Positions 1-8,443 of a DNA stretch of 64,000 nt are shown piece by piece. The position numbers and the translations under genes are program-made. The stretch is from M30B19 sp041741535. GTDB lineage: Bacteria; Planctomycetota; Planctomycetia; Pirellulales; Pirellulaceae. How positions within the stretch are numbered: position 1 is the stretch's first letter; each line of letters starts with the position of its first letter. The notes under the pieces were generated by a model that was not told the origin of the DNA, did no database searches, and worked only from the letters and a program-made list of their open reading frames with translations. Location: positions 5,919 to 69,918 of the forward strand of contig JBGSJV010000187.1 of the NCBI GenBank assembly GCA_041741535.1. The letters are read 5' to 3'.

Positions 1-101
1 AACTGGTCGACCAAATCGGGCAGCAACAACAGGCTGCCACCCAATTTCATAACTTGGAATGACAATGCCTCGCCGGCATCTCGATCGCGGCCTTGGACCA
101 T
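1..101 (-). CDS. Start of an amino-acid-kinase-like protein (partial, runs off the window)
   Basis: Only about 33 codons are inside the window. Read on the minus strand from an ATG at 101, the translation contains FQVMKLGGSLLLLPDLVDQ. This has the form of the N-terminal Lys-x-Gly-Gly-Ser phosphate-binding segment of the amino-acid kinase (aspartokinase/UMP kinase) superfamily. The start lies 7 bases after the stop of the upstream membrane-protein gene, so the two look co-transcribed. An internal ATG at 50 would remove the residues before the motif. The substrate cannot be told from this fragment. Confidence 0.55.
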   Translation of the reverse strand, partial: MVQGRDRDAGEALSFQVMKLGGSLLLLPDLVDQ

Positions 102-108
102 CAATTTG

Positions 109-714
109 CTACCGAAAGATTGCCGCGAACGACCCAAGTGTTATCCACATAAACAGCGAAATGACAAAGTAGATCGCGTAGAAAAGCAGGGTAACGAGCG
201 TGGCTTTTCCGAATGAAGTCGGTAAGTACTTCGAGCCAATCGCACACATGAGACAAAAGCTGCCGACAACAATCAACAGAATCCCGGCTAAGAAAATCAG
301 GGAGACCATCGCCGGAAGTTTCACGGCCGCAGCCGCCACCATCAACAACAACAAACAGAGCCATAGCCCAAACGCCGAAAGTGCCGACAAAAACACGATC
401 AGCAATGCCATCGGGTAACTGGGCATCGGCACGTTGTTTTGGGAAGTTCGCCGGACATAGTTCTTCGCGACTGTCTGAGGCGCCGCATAGGGATTCCCGC
501 CTGGAGCGGCATACCCGCCCGGGGACCACGCTGCTGCCTGTGGCGACCGGGGTGCTGGGCCTGGTTTAGAACCAAGATTCTCGGCCAAGAGGTTGTACAC
601 CAAGCAGGCCAGCATATAGATCCCAGCGCCAATGGCGACCGATATGCCCGCGCTAATCAAAAACATAAATAGCGAAATCAACACCGCAACAATTGCCACA
701 CTACCATCTTGCAT
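109..714 (-). CDS. Small polytopic membrane protein, unknown function
   Basis: A 201-residue protein. Residues about 7-45 form a long hydrophobic stretch. A Pro/Ala/Gly/Tyr-rich linker follows (about 50-95, with 'GGYAAPGGNPYAAP'), then three further hydrophobic segments (about 100-130, 133-157 and 170-200). The Pro/Gly-rich spacer between membrane blocks resembles many uncharacterised planctomycete envelope proteins. I recognise no family. It lies directly upstream of, and in the same direction as, a partial amino-acid-kinase-like gene. Confidence 0.6.
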   Translation of the reverse strand: MQDGSVAIVAVLISLFMFLISAGISVAIGAGIYMLACLVYNLLAENLGSKPGPAPRSPQAAAWSPGGYAAPGGNPYAAPQTVAKNYVRRTSQNNVPMPSYPMALLIVFLSALSAFGLWLCLLLLMVAAAAVKLPAMVSLIFLAGILLIVVGSFCLMCAIGSKYLPTSFGKATLVTLLFYAIYFVISLFMWITLGSFAAIFR

Positions 715-828
715 AAATCAAGAGCCCCTCTCGCAACACGTGAATATTATCGTCTGGTTCCAATTTGCTTTGTTCAGGCTTGTCAAGCGATCGTTTTGCA
801 GGCGGGTTGTTGAATTGGAAACCAGGAA

Positions 829-1470
829 TTAGGCGACAGGCTTCCAGACTTCCCACCATTTTCGTTTGGTCCCGTTCCCAGAAGTTTTCTTTTGATACGG
901 GCGACCCGATGCCGTGATCGATCCTTCAAGCTTGGCGTGGTTGAACAGCGCACCGTTGATGTTCGCCGAGTTCATATCACAATAACGCAAATCCGCGAAA
1001 CTTAGATCCGCTTTCGAGAAATTGACACTAAATAAATTGGCCCGCTGGAACGAGGCATGACGCATTTCGCAGTGAAATTCCGCCATCGCGCAATCGGTAT
1101 GATTCAAGTTGGCTCGTTCGAATTGCGCTCCCGTCGCTTTGCAATGCCGCAATTCGGCGCCTTCTAAGCAAGCATCCGTGAAGTTTGCACCTTCCATATG
1201 ACAGTCGTTCAAGAGGGCCTTGGTGAAGTCCGCCTCTTGACATTCGGTGCCCAACATCGCCGCACTGGTCAAGTTGGCCCCGCGAAAACAACTATATTTA
1301 CAATCGGCAGAAGAAAGATTGCAGTTTCGCATGCTAACGCCAGAAAAATCCAGTCCGCTCAAGTCGGCGCCATGCAAATCGATATTGTCGAGAACCAAGT
1401 CGCGATGAAATTGAGCATCCGGATCCTGATACAAGACCTTGCCGGTTTCTTTATGCTTGATCGTAATCAT
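829..1470 (-). CDS. Pentapeptide-repeat protein
   Basis: A 213-residue protein. After a short N-terminal segment, residues about 25-180 are almost entirely A(D/N)LXX-type pentapeptide repeats, for example 'LHGADLSGLDFSG', 'FRGANLTSAAM' and 'ADLSFADLRYCDMNSANING'. These repeats fold as a right-handed quadrilateral beta-helix. No membrane segment or signal peptide is visible, so it is probably cytoplasmic. Cys is unusually frequent within the repeats. A Lys/Trp-rich tail (KRKWWEVWKP) ends the protein. Pentapeptide proteins range from gyrase-protecting DNA mimics to scaffolds; nothing here decides which. Confidence 0.85.
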   Translation of the reverse strand: MITIKHKETGKVLYQDPDAQFHRDLVLDNIDLHGADLSGLDFSGVSMRNCNLSSADCKYSCFRGANLTSAAMLGTECQEADFTKALLNDCHMEGANFTDACLEGAELRHCKATGAQFERANLNHTDCAMAEFHCEMRHASFQRANLFSVNFSKADLSFADLRYCDMNSANINGALFNHAKLEGSITASGRPYQKKTSGNGTKRKWWEVWKPVA

Positions 1471-1491
1471 CGCTCACTCCTGTCAAGGTCG

Positions 1492-1527
1492 CCCTTGGCA
1501 AATCAATCTCACCCTTGGAGAATCAAT
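1492..1527. repeat. 20-bp-period degenerate direct repeat
   Basis: CCCTTGGcaAATCAAT at 1492-1507 recurs as CCCTTGGagAATCAAT at 1512-1527, 14 of 16 bases identical. The flanking CACTCCTG also recurs (near 1473 and 1534). The pair lies just upstream of the pentapeptide gene start. Confidence 0.6.
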
Positions 1528-1866
1528 TCATGTCACTCCTGACAATTCCTTGGATCTTAAGGAAAGGACGAATCCGGCGCGAACCCCGCTCTATCTTCTA
1601 CTCTAACCATCGTGTTTCCTTACACGCCGTCTTCGAAAAACTCAGACCCATTGTAACTAGAACTTGTTACAAAATTAATGGAAAACGCCAGCATTCTCCC
1701 GTTTTCTAGCTCATGTCGCCCCATAAACCCCGACATATCGTCACTTCTCGAATTTACGAGATTTCGGCAATCCCCGATTTGACGGTTTCTCTTACGGGCA
1801 CGGCCTGCGGGAACTGCCAACGGTTCAGTCGGTCATTGGGTTCGTCTTGGATCACTCGAGCCAACG

Positions 1867-1887
1867 CTGGTTCGCGGAGCAAACCAG
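1867..1887. repeat. Hairpin CTGGTTCGC-GGA-GCAAACCAG
   Basis: A 9-bp stem with one mismatch and a GGA loop. It is related to the perfect hairpin at 13448-13464 (GGTTCGC-GGA-GCGAACC) and to weaker copies near 56605 and 63878. Confidence 0.55.
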
Positions 1888-2115
1888 AACCATTCCGGCC
1901 CAGGACCGCAGATTGCCGTTGGAACTAAAACCATCATCCATTCGCAGGGATTCGAAAATTCTTGGGGGAATTGACGATCGCGGCAACGATCACGGGCCGC
2001 CGCCATATACCGCACGATTTCGTGCGTTACAATTGCCCACTTGGGGAGCGGTCGACCGCTGCCGTTGTGGCAATGGTTTCTCTGGTTTCACGTCCTGGCA
2101 TTGGGATCTCGCAGT

Positions 2116-3153
2116 ATGACAACGTTGAAGGTCGTTCGGTTCAGTTTCGCCGAAAGTTTGTTGCCCTGGGCTGCGGGTTTGTTGGCCTGTGTTTCCTTGA
2201 TGTCCGGTGGCTGTGGGGACTCGGGGGGTGACGGTACTGCACCGACGGGCAAGCGCCAGTTCATCAGCATCGGAACCGCCCCCGCGGGAGCGGCGTTTAA
2301 TCCCGTTGGTAGTGCGATCTGCGAAGTAATCAACGAAAACCGTGGCGAATTGAATTGGACTGCCAACGCCGAGGCCACGGGCGGGTCGATGGAGAACATT
2401 CGGCTATTGAGTCAGGACAAATTGCAGTTCGCGATGTCGAACGCTTCAATTACTTACTTCGCGGTGCGTGGCACGGAAGGTTGGGAAGAAAAGCACGACG
2501 TTCAATCGGTGATCTCTTTGTTCCCCAACATTACCATGTTCGTCACGCTCGCGAATTCGGATATCCAGAACATTGCCGACCTGAAGGGGAAGCGGGTCTA
2601 CATCGGCCCGGAAGGGGCGGGGTTCGAGTATTTCATCAAACCCATTCTGGAAGCGCATGGCTTGAAACTGACTGATTTGGACGTCCGTTACGGCTCACAG
2701 CAAGAAGCTACGGAAATGTTGAGTGATGGGACGGTCGTCGCGGCGATGCTCGGTGGAGGGGTGCCCAACCCGGCAATCACACAGTTAGCTCAAGGCAATG
2801 CGATTCGCTTCCTGCCCTACGAGGAAAACGCGAAACAAAAATTGTTGGAACAGTATCCGTTTTACTCGACTGCAACCGTCCCTGCCGGTACATACAAAGG
2901 CCTGGATGTGGAGTTCGCGGGCCTCAGTGTCGGTTGGGCTCACTTGATCGTTCATCAATCGCAAGATGAGGAAACTGTTTACCAGTTCACGAAATTACTG
3001 TGGGAGAATCGCGAGAAGATCGCGACTCGCAATCGCGCGGCAGCTGGCATCAAGCCAGAAACAGCGGCTCGAAACACAGGGGTTCCCTATCATCCCGGTG
3101 CCGAAAAGTACTTTCGTGAGATCGGGATCTGGCCAGAGGCCGCGACGAAATAG
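2116..3153 (+). CDS. TAXI-family TRAP transporter substrate-binding lipoprotein
   Basis: A 345-residue protein from the ATG at 2116. The N-terminus is a lipoprotein signal: a hydrophobic run ending in SLMSGGC, with the Cys as likely lipid anchor. The mature part opens with 'FISIGTAPAGAAFNPVGSAI', the hallmark of TRAP-associated extracytoplasmic immunogenic (TAXI) proteins. Further family features include 'NIADLKGKRVYIGPEGAG' and 'HGLKLTDLDVRYGSQQEATE'. It would capture a small organic acid (glutamate-, 2-oxoglutarate- or C4-like; not determinable) and deliver it to the fused permease encoded 88 bp downstream. The longer open frame from 2041 would put 25 odd residues before the signal peptide and is unlikely. 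Confidence 0.88.
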   Translation: MTTLKVVRFSFAESLLPWAAGLLACVSLMSGGCGDSGGDGTAPTGKRQFISIGTAPAGAAFNPVGSAICEVINENRGELNWTANAEATGGSMENIRLLSQDKLQFAMSNASITYFAVRGTEGWEEKHDVQSVISLFPNITMFVTLANSDIQNIADLKGKRVYIGPEGAGFEYFIKPILEAHGLKLTDLDVRYGSQQEATEMLSDGTVVAAMLGGGVPNPAITQLAQGNAIRFLPYEENAKQKLLEQYPFYSTATVPAGTYKGLDVEFAGLSVGWAHLIVHQSQDEETVYQFTKLLWENREKIATRNRAAAGIKPETAARNTGVPYHPGAEKYFREIGIWPEAATK

Positions 3154-3241
3154 GCCCCTCGATCCTTGGCGCTACTTCGGAACGATGGCTCTCGTTCGGA
3201 TGCTTCGACGATGAGTTGCGTATTTGTCTGCGGATTCCTCA

Positions 3242-5464
3242 ATGGGAAAGCAAATCGAAATGGGTAATGCTGGCGCAAGCGATCTCAATCAAATGGACAA
3301 TCGCGATCATTCTGGCTGGGTAACAAGGTTTGACTCGGTTGATCAAGTCTTTCGTCAATGGGCGAGTCTCTTGATGGCGGTCGCCCTGACGGTGTTCGTG
3401 TTGCTTGAGGTGAATTTCTCGCAACTGTCGCCCTTGAGGCAGGCTAGTGTCTTCGTGACCGCAGGTTTGGTGTTATGTTTTCTCCAGGTCCCGACAAATC
3501 CGGCCTTGGCCAAGTCCCTGTGGGCTCGGGGCTTGGATTTGGTGTTGGCGCTGCTATCGGTCCTGTGTTGCGGCTATTTGTTATATGCGGGCGATGCATT
3601 GGGCCAACGCGCGGCTCTGTATACGACTACGGATCTCAGCGTAGGGACGATCGGTTTGGTTTTGATTCTGGAAGCAGCGCGCCGCACCGTCGGCTGGTCG
3701 CTACCGATTTTGGCCATCGTGTTCATGATCTACGCCCATCAAAGTGTGGCTCAGCAATTGCCTGACTGGATGTTTCCCCACCGCGGGCAAGATTGGGAGT
3801 CAATCATTGGGCAAACTTACTTGCGGACTCAAGGCGTGTTTGGAACCGCAGCCAGTGTGATGTTTCGCTACGTATTCTTGTTTGTAGTCTTCGGAGCTTT
3901 GTTGGAAGCCAGCGGCGCGACCGAGTATCTCATCGGAATTGCCGTACGGTTCTTTGGAAAACGTGCCGGCGGTCCTGCCAAGATTGCGGTCATTGCCTCG
4001 GGTCTGATGGGTTCGTTGTCCGGCAGTGCGGTGGCAAACGCGGCCACCACGGGAGCGTTCACGATCCCCCTAATGAAAAACATTGGCTTCAAACCACACG
4101 AAGCGGCAGGCGTTGAAGCTGCTTCGTCATCCGGTGGCGCGTTGGTACCGCCTGTGATGGGTGCTGGCGCCTACATGATGATGGAGATCATCAATCCGCC
4201 GGTGACCTATCTACAGATCATGCAAGCGGCCTTGATACCTGCCATTCTTTATTACCTATCCATCTTCCTGTTGGTTCACTTTTCGGCTCGCCGAATCGAT
4301 ATTCAAAAGAACTTCGAGTCAAGTCGCGTGTCGGCCGATGAAATTCGGCAGTCAACTGAAATGGTGGAACTGGCAAAACACACACCTTGGTTTTCCTTCG
4401 CTGGGCTGTCCTTTGTCTGTTCGATTACCAGCCTGTTGGTCTTCATGATTATCGGATACTCGCCTCCGAGGGCGGTCGCCTACTCTACCGCCATCGTCGC
4501 CTTGATATTGATGATTGACCCCAACACGAAGGTACCGCTCCGCAGTCGCATTCTTGGTTTGGGAGTATGGGCACTTGCCACGGTCTTGGCGATTTACTTG
4601 GCACCTTCCGGCTTGGTGGCTACGTGGGACGATGGGCTGATCATTGGGATGGCAGCGATGTCTATCGTGGGCATTTTTTCGCCGGCTTGGTCACCTCTAC
4701 TTCGCAAGTTGTTCCGTAGCACTTCAAACGGCTCGATTTCGCTGATTGTGGCGGCCGCGACGGTTGGCGTGATTGTTGGTATGGTCTCGCGAACGGGGAT
4801 TGGCACGGCAGTGCCAAACGCCATTATCCCCTTGGCGGCAGGCAACCTGTTTCTCGGGTTGGTGGCGATCATGACCTGCTCGCTTATCCTCGGAATGGGG
4901 CTGCCTTCGGCCGTATCGTACTTGTTATTGGCCACCGTTATCGGTCCCGTCTTCGCCGAACCACAACTGGGCGTCCCGATCCTCGCGGCTCACATGTTTA
5001 TTTTCTACTTCGGCATGATGGCTATGGTGACGCCGCCGGTAGCCTTGGCCGCGTACGCCACGGCTTCGATCGCACAAGCCAGCGTGTTTTGGTCCAGTGT
5101 CGCGGCGTTCCGTTATTCGCTGGTCGGATTCACACTACCGTTTATGTTTGTTTATCGACCAGCTCTCCTCTTGATGAACGAAACGGGCGGTCCACCGGTT
5201 TGGAGCGAGGTGGTCATAGCGATTGTAGCGGCGGTGATGGGTATTCTCGCGTTAGCCTCGGCAATGTCGGGGTTCTTGTTTTATCGCTTGACCGTCGGAA
5301 TGCGCGTGCTATTGTTCCTAGCCGCCGCTTCCGCATTGTTCCCCGACCAATTTGGGTTGCTCGGGAAACATGTGCAACTGTTTGACGTGATTGGCGGAGT
5401 CCTCTTGGGCTTGACTGCTGTTTGGAATTGGCGGTCGGGCCAAGACCATCCCGAACATCCCTGA
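3242..5464 (+). CDS. TRAP transporter permease, fused small and large subunits
   Basis: About 740 residues with many hydrophobic segments throughout. This length matches the fused DctQ-DctM type TRAP permease usually partnered with TAXI binding proteins. The DctM-like core is visible around residues 200-330 ('SGLMGSLSGSAVANAATTGA', 'AAGVEAASSSGGALVPPVMG') and again near 560-620 ('LILGMGLPSAVSYLLLATVI'). These are the Gly/Ser-rich re-entrant motifs of the ion-transporter superfamily. ATG 3242 is chosen; a TTG at 3224 is possible. It imports the solute bound by the preceding lipoprotein using an ion gradient. The downstream glycosyltransferase begins 25 bp after its stop. Confidence 0.88.
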   Translation: MGKQIEMGNAGASDLNQMDNRDHSGWVTRFDSVDQVFRQWASLLMAVALTVFVLLEVNFSQLSPLRQASVFVTAGLVLCFLQVPTNPALAKSLWARGLDLVLALLSVLCCGYLLYAGDALGQRAALYTTTDLSVGTIGLVLILEAARRTVGWSLPILAIVFMIYAHQSVAQQLPDWMFPHRGQDWESIIGQTYLRTQGVFGTAASVMFRYVFLFVVFGALLEASGATEYLIGIAVRFFGKRAGGPAKIAVIASGLMGSLSGSAVANAATTGAFTIPLMKNIGFKPHEAAGVEAASSSGGALVPPVMGAGAYMMMEIINPPVTYLQIMQAALIPAILYYLSIFLLVHFSARRIDIQKNFESSRVSADEIRQSTEMVELAKHTPWFSFAGLSFVCSITSLLVFMIIGYSPPRAVAYSTAIVALILMIDPNTKVPLRSRILGLGVWALATVLAIYLAPSGLVATWDDGLIIGMAAMSIVGIFSPAWSPLLRKLFRSTSNGSISLIVAAATVGVIVGMVSRTGIGTAVPNAIIPLAAGNLFLGLVAIMTCSLILGMGLPSAVSYLLLATVIGPVFAEPQLGVPILAAHMFIFYFGMMAMVTPPVALAAYATASIAQASVFWSSVAAFRYSLVGFTLPFMFVYRPALLLMNETGGPPVWSEVVIAIVAAVMGILALASAMSGFLFYRLTVGMRVLLFLAAASALFPDQFGLLGKHVQLFDVIGGVLLGLTAVWNWRSGQDHPEHP

Positions 5465-5489
5465 GCTTTTGTGCGTTGAGCCACCGACC

Positions 5490-6803
5490 ATGACTTCAAT
5501 CTCCTCCGCCAAGTGTCTCCACCTCATCAACGGCGAGCATTATTCGGGGGCCGAACGAGTCCAAGATCTGTTGGCGATGTCGTTGCCCAAATACGGCTAT
5601 GAAGTCGAATTTGCCACGTTGAAGGTGGGCAAGTTCGCGCCGAATCGACGCTCGACGGTGCCACTGCACGAGTTCCCCATGCGTGGGCGTTTGGATTTTT
5701 CGACCGTGAAGCGAATCAGCCGAATGGTCCGGGAAGGTGGCTTTGAATTGCTACACGCCCATACTCCGCGTAGCTTGATGGTCGCCGCCCAAGTTGCTCA
5801 GCAAACTCGTTTGCCGCTTCTCTACCATGTGCATAGTCCGGTCGGCCGAGATTCAACTCGGTGGCTGCAGAACAAACTCAACCTCTGGATCGAACAGTTT
5901 TCGCTCCGGCGGGTAACCAAGATGGTCGCGGTCTCGGACAACATCGCTGAATACATGGCGGAACTTGGCTATCGTGGTGATCGTGTCACGGTGGTGCCCA
6001 ACGGCGTTCCGGTCATCAGTGACGACAAAAATGCGGCTTTGCGGGCGGCCAACATTTTCCAGTCCCCATGGCAGTGGACATTGGGAACCGTCGCCTTGTT
6101 TCGCCCACGCAAGGGAACGGAGGTTCTTTTGGAAGCGGTCGCTCAGTTGAGAGCGGCCGGCTGCGACGTTGGCGTCCTGGCGGTTGGCGGCTTCGAAACG
6201 GTTGACTACGAACAAAGCCTACGGGCCAAGGCCGAGCATCTGCGTATCGCCGATCGCGTTCACTGGACTGGGTTTACCCAACAAGTCAACGAGTACTTTC
6301 CGAGCATGGATCTTTTTGTGCTGCCAAGTTTGTTTGGCGAAGGGCTGCCAATGGTAATTTTGGAGGCCATGGCTTTGGGGAGGCCAGTCGTCGCTTCGCG
6401 AGTTGAAGGTATCTCCCAAGCGATTCGCGACGGCGTGGACGGCAAGATTGTTCCTCCGGGTTGTAGCCAGGCTTTGGCCAAAGGCTTGTTCGACCTGCTT
6501 CAACCCAGCGTGGACCTGCGCACCATGGGCCGCGAAGCCCAACAACGTCAACGAACTCATTTCAGCGACCTGAGCATGTGCCGTGGCACCGCCGCCGTCT
6601 ACGATCAAATCTTGGGCCGCGTGACACTTCCACTGCCAACGTCGAGTTCCACAATCCCTAGCAATATCGCATGGCCGTCCTTGCAACTTCCGACCGAGTA
6701 CGCCATTCCTATCCTACCGACAACATCGCGTGAGTCGAACAATCACCGTATTCGGTCATCGCCGCCTTCGCTGGTGCTCGGGTTAAGGAAGTGTCCCGCC
6801 TAA
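5490..6803 (+). CDS. Glycosyltransferase family 4 protein
   Basis: About 437 residues from ATG 5490. The N-terminal Rossmann-like domain begins 'CLHLINGEHYSGAERVQDLL', typical of GT4 enzymes (LxxGGAE-like). A linker HAHTPRSLMVA follows, then the GT1-type C-terminal domain with 'VTVVPNGVPVI', 'GTVALFRPRKGTEVLLEAV' and the nucleotide-sugar motif 'PSLFGEGLPMVILEAMALGR' (the E-x7-E region). The last 60 or so residues are Ser/Pro-rich and outside the family fold. It probably transfers a sugar to a cell-surface polysaccharide or lipid; donor and acceptor are not determinable. It sits immediately behind the TRAP genes. Confidence 0.85.
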   Translation: MTSISSAKCLHLINGEHYSGAERVQDLLAMSLPKYGYEVEFATLKVGKFAPNRRSTVPLHEFPMRGRLDFSTVKRISRMVREGGFELLHAHTPRSLMVAAQVAQQTRLPLLYHVHSPVGRDSTRWLQNKLNLWIEQFSLRRVTKMVAVSDNIAEYMAELGYRGDRVTVVPNGVPVISDDKNAALRAANIFQSPWQWTLGTVALFRPRKGTEVLLEAVAQLRAAGCDVGVLAVGGFETVDYEQSLRAKAEHLRIADRVHWTGFTQQVNEYFPSMDLFVLPSLFGEGLPMVILEAMALGRPVVASRVEGISQAIRDGVDGKIVPPGCSQALAKGLFDLLQPSVDLRTMGREAQQRQRTHFSDLSMCRGTAAVYDQILGRVTLPLPTSSSTIPSNIAWPSLQLPTEYAIPILPTTSRESNNHRIRSSPPSLVLGLRKCPA

Positions 6804-7204
6804 AGGCTGCCCGTGCATTCGACGTGTTTATTCTCGATTCGGTCGTCCGATTCAGCCTAAAATCCCGTACGAAACACCAAATGTCGGACGAAGTCTCCCG
6901 AATTAAAAAAGCTGGGCTTCAAAGAAATTAGGCAAATTTGTATGCTTTGGACAGCGACGCGGTAAAATGAATGGGGGGTGACGGCTGGAGCGTCCCGTTG
7001 CCTCAAAATTGGCTTTTTTTCTCACTTTCATGTTCGGATGGCCTGGACAAGGCGCACACTTGTGCGTCCACGTCCGGAAAGCTGAGGAACATTGCTGAGT
7101 ATTCAGCCAGTGGCCCATAACTTGCATGGACACCTGTTGTCGCTAATTCCGGGGACAACAGCTGCCAATAGTCAATACGCGACGACAACCGAAGGGGATC
7201 GACC
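6804..7204. other. 400 bp without a convincing gene
   Basis: This gap separates the glycosyltransferase and the DUF1573 gene. It has T-rich patches (around 7010-7020) and short antisense frames, but no credible gene or clear terminator. It probably carries the DUF1573 gene promoter; I could not place one. Confidence 0.45.
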
Positions 7205-8248
7205 GTGAAACGAACTGCCAAAGCCATTTTTGCCGCCTTGGTAATTTGCCAATGTTTCTTGCTGACCGACAGCGCTTTGGCGCAACGCGGCAACCGCAAT
7301 TACAACTACAAACCGGCTACGCCAGCACAGAACTGGGCGCAATCATTATTTTCAGAGACGAGTCACAGCTTTGGAACGGTTGCCCGTGCCGCCAAGGCCG
7401 AACATACGTTTAGTTTCAAAAACGAGTCGGATCAGCCGATCGAAATCATGGGCGTGACGGCATCGTGCACCTGCACCAAACCCGAGGTTCCCAACAAATT
7501 GATCCAGCCGGGGGCCGAAGGTCAGATCGTTGCAAAATACCAGACCAAGTTGTTCTCGGGACAACGTGGAGCGACGTTAAACGTCTCACTGAAGAAGGGC
7601 AACTCTTACGGGACCGCCATTCTGCGAGTTGACGGTTACATCCGCCAAGACGTCGTCGTCCATCCGGAATCGGTCGAATTGCCGCGAGTGTTGGCCGCTG
7701 AGGGTGGAACGAACAAAGTCAAGATCATGTATGCGGGGCGCAGCGATTGGAAAATCACCGAAGTCAAGTGCGAGCAATCGAACATGCAGTTCAAGCTCAC
7801 GGAATCGTTGCGTCAAAATGGTCGAGTTGAGTACGAATTGGAGACCACCATTCCAAAAAATCACTCGCTGGGCTTAGTCCGAGACGTCATCACGCTTTAC
7901 ACCAACGATAAGAACCTGACTTCATTCCCGGTGGCCTTGTCCGCCAACGTAGTTCAGCCAATTCGCTTCGCCGAAGTGCTGGAGTTGAATGTTTCGGAAG
8001 GAGCGACGGCGATCGAAAAACTTTTGATGGCCTCCAGTAGCGACTTTCAAATTATCGACTTCGAATGCGAAAGCTGTCCCGTCAAAGTCAAATTGGACGG
8101 TGAAACTCGCAAGGTGCATCAACTGGAAGTCACAGCTGAAGGATTAAATGAAGGCCGCACCGAACACATCTTGAAGCTTACCACCAATCACCCGCAACAA
8201 CCTACTGCCACGGTCCGATTGATTCTCGATGTGCAAACGGGACGTTAA
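7205..8248 (+). CDS. DUF1573 family secreted protein
   Basis: A 347-residue protein starting at GTG 7205. It has a signal peptide (MKRTAKAIFAALVICQCFLL, cleavage near ALAQ). The first domain (about residues 48-140) fits DUF1573: 'SHSFGTVARAAKAEHTFSFKN' and 'IMGVTASCTCTKPEVP', with the family's Cys-x-Cys-Thr segment and an Ig-like beta pattern. A second similar beta-rich region follows, containing 'FECESCPVKVKLDG'. Such proteins are abundant in Planctomycetes and Bacteroidetes and lie outside the cytoplasm; no enzymatic role is known to me. A strong terminator follows at 8303, so it is probably monocistronic. Confidence 0.85.
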   Translation: MKRTAKAIFAALVICQCFLLTDSALAQRGNRNYNYKPATPAQNWAQSLFSETSHSFGTVARAAKAEHTFSFKNESDQPIEIMGVTASCTCTKPEVPNKLIQPGAEGQIVAKYQTKLFSGQRGATLNVSLKKGNSYGTAILRVDGYIRQDVVVHPESVELPRVLAAEGGTNKVKIMYAGRSDWKITEVKCEQSNMQFKLTESLRQNGRVEYELETTIPKNHSLGLVRDVITLYTNDKNLTSFPVALSANVVQPIRFAEVLELNVSEGATAIEKLLMASSSDFQIIDFECESCPVKVKLDGETRKVHQLEVTAEGLNEGRTEHILKLTTNHPQQPTATVRLILDVQTGR

Positions 8249-8302
8249 GTAGCTTGCGGAAGATGGCATTCGCTGCGGGATAACTCCCAATCAAACCAGT
8301 AG

Positions 8303-8354
8303 AGCCCGAAGTCAGTAGTCAGGTTTTGCCTGGCAACTAGCTTCGGGCTTTTTC
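8303..8354 (+). terminator. Rho-independent terminator after the DUF1573 gene
   Basis: AGCCCGAAG (8303-8311) pairs perfectly with CTTCGGGCT (8341-8349), followed at once by a run of T. The intervening loop of about 29 bases contains a smaller stem (GTCAGGTTTTGCCTGGC). Confidence 0.85.
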
Positions 8355-8443
8355 GTGGTTTATGGTAATTGCTCGAAGGTAGGTTTTGCGAACTGCTAGA
8401 GTAGCACACGCGACCGTTGCGAAATTGTATTGGTGGACATCCG

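Larger units (their letters stand above)
1471..2115. other. 645 bp without a convincing gene
   Basis: This gap separates the divergent pentapeptide gene and the TRAP operon. It holds a short degenerate tandem repeat (1492-1527) and a hairpin with a GGA loop (1867-1887). Several short open frames cross it, but none has a credible start or recognisable composition. Promoters for both flanking genes should lie here; I could not pick out a convincing one. Confidence 0.5.
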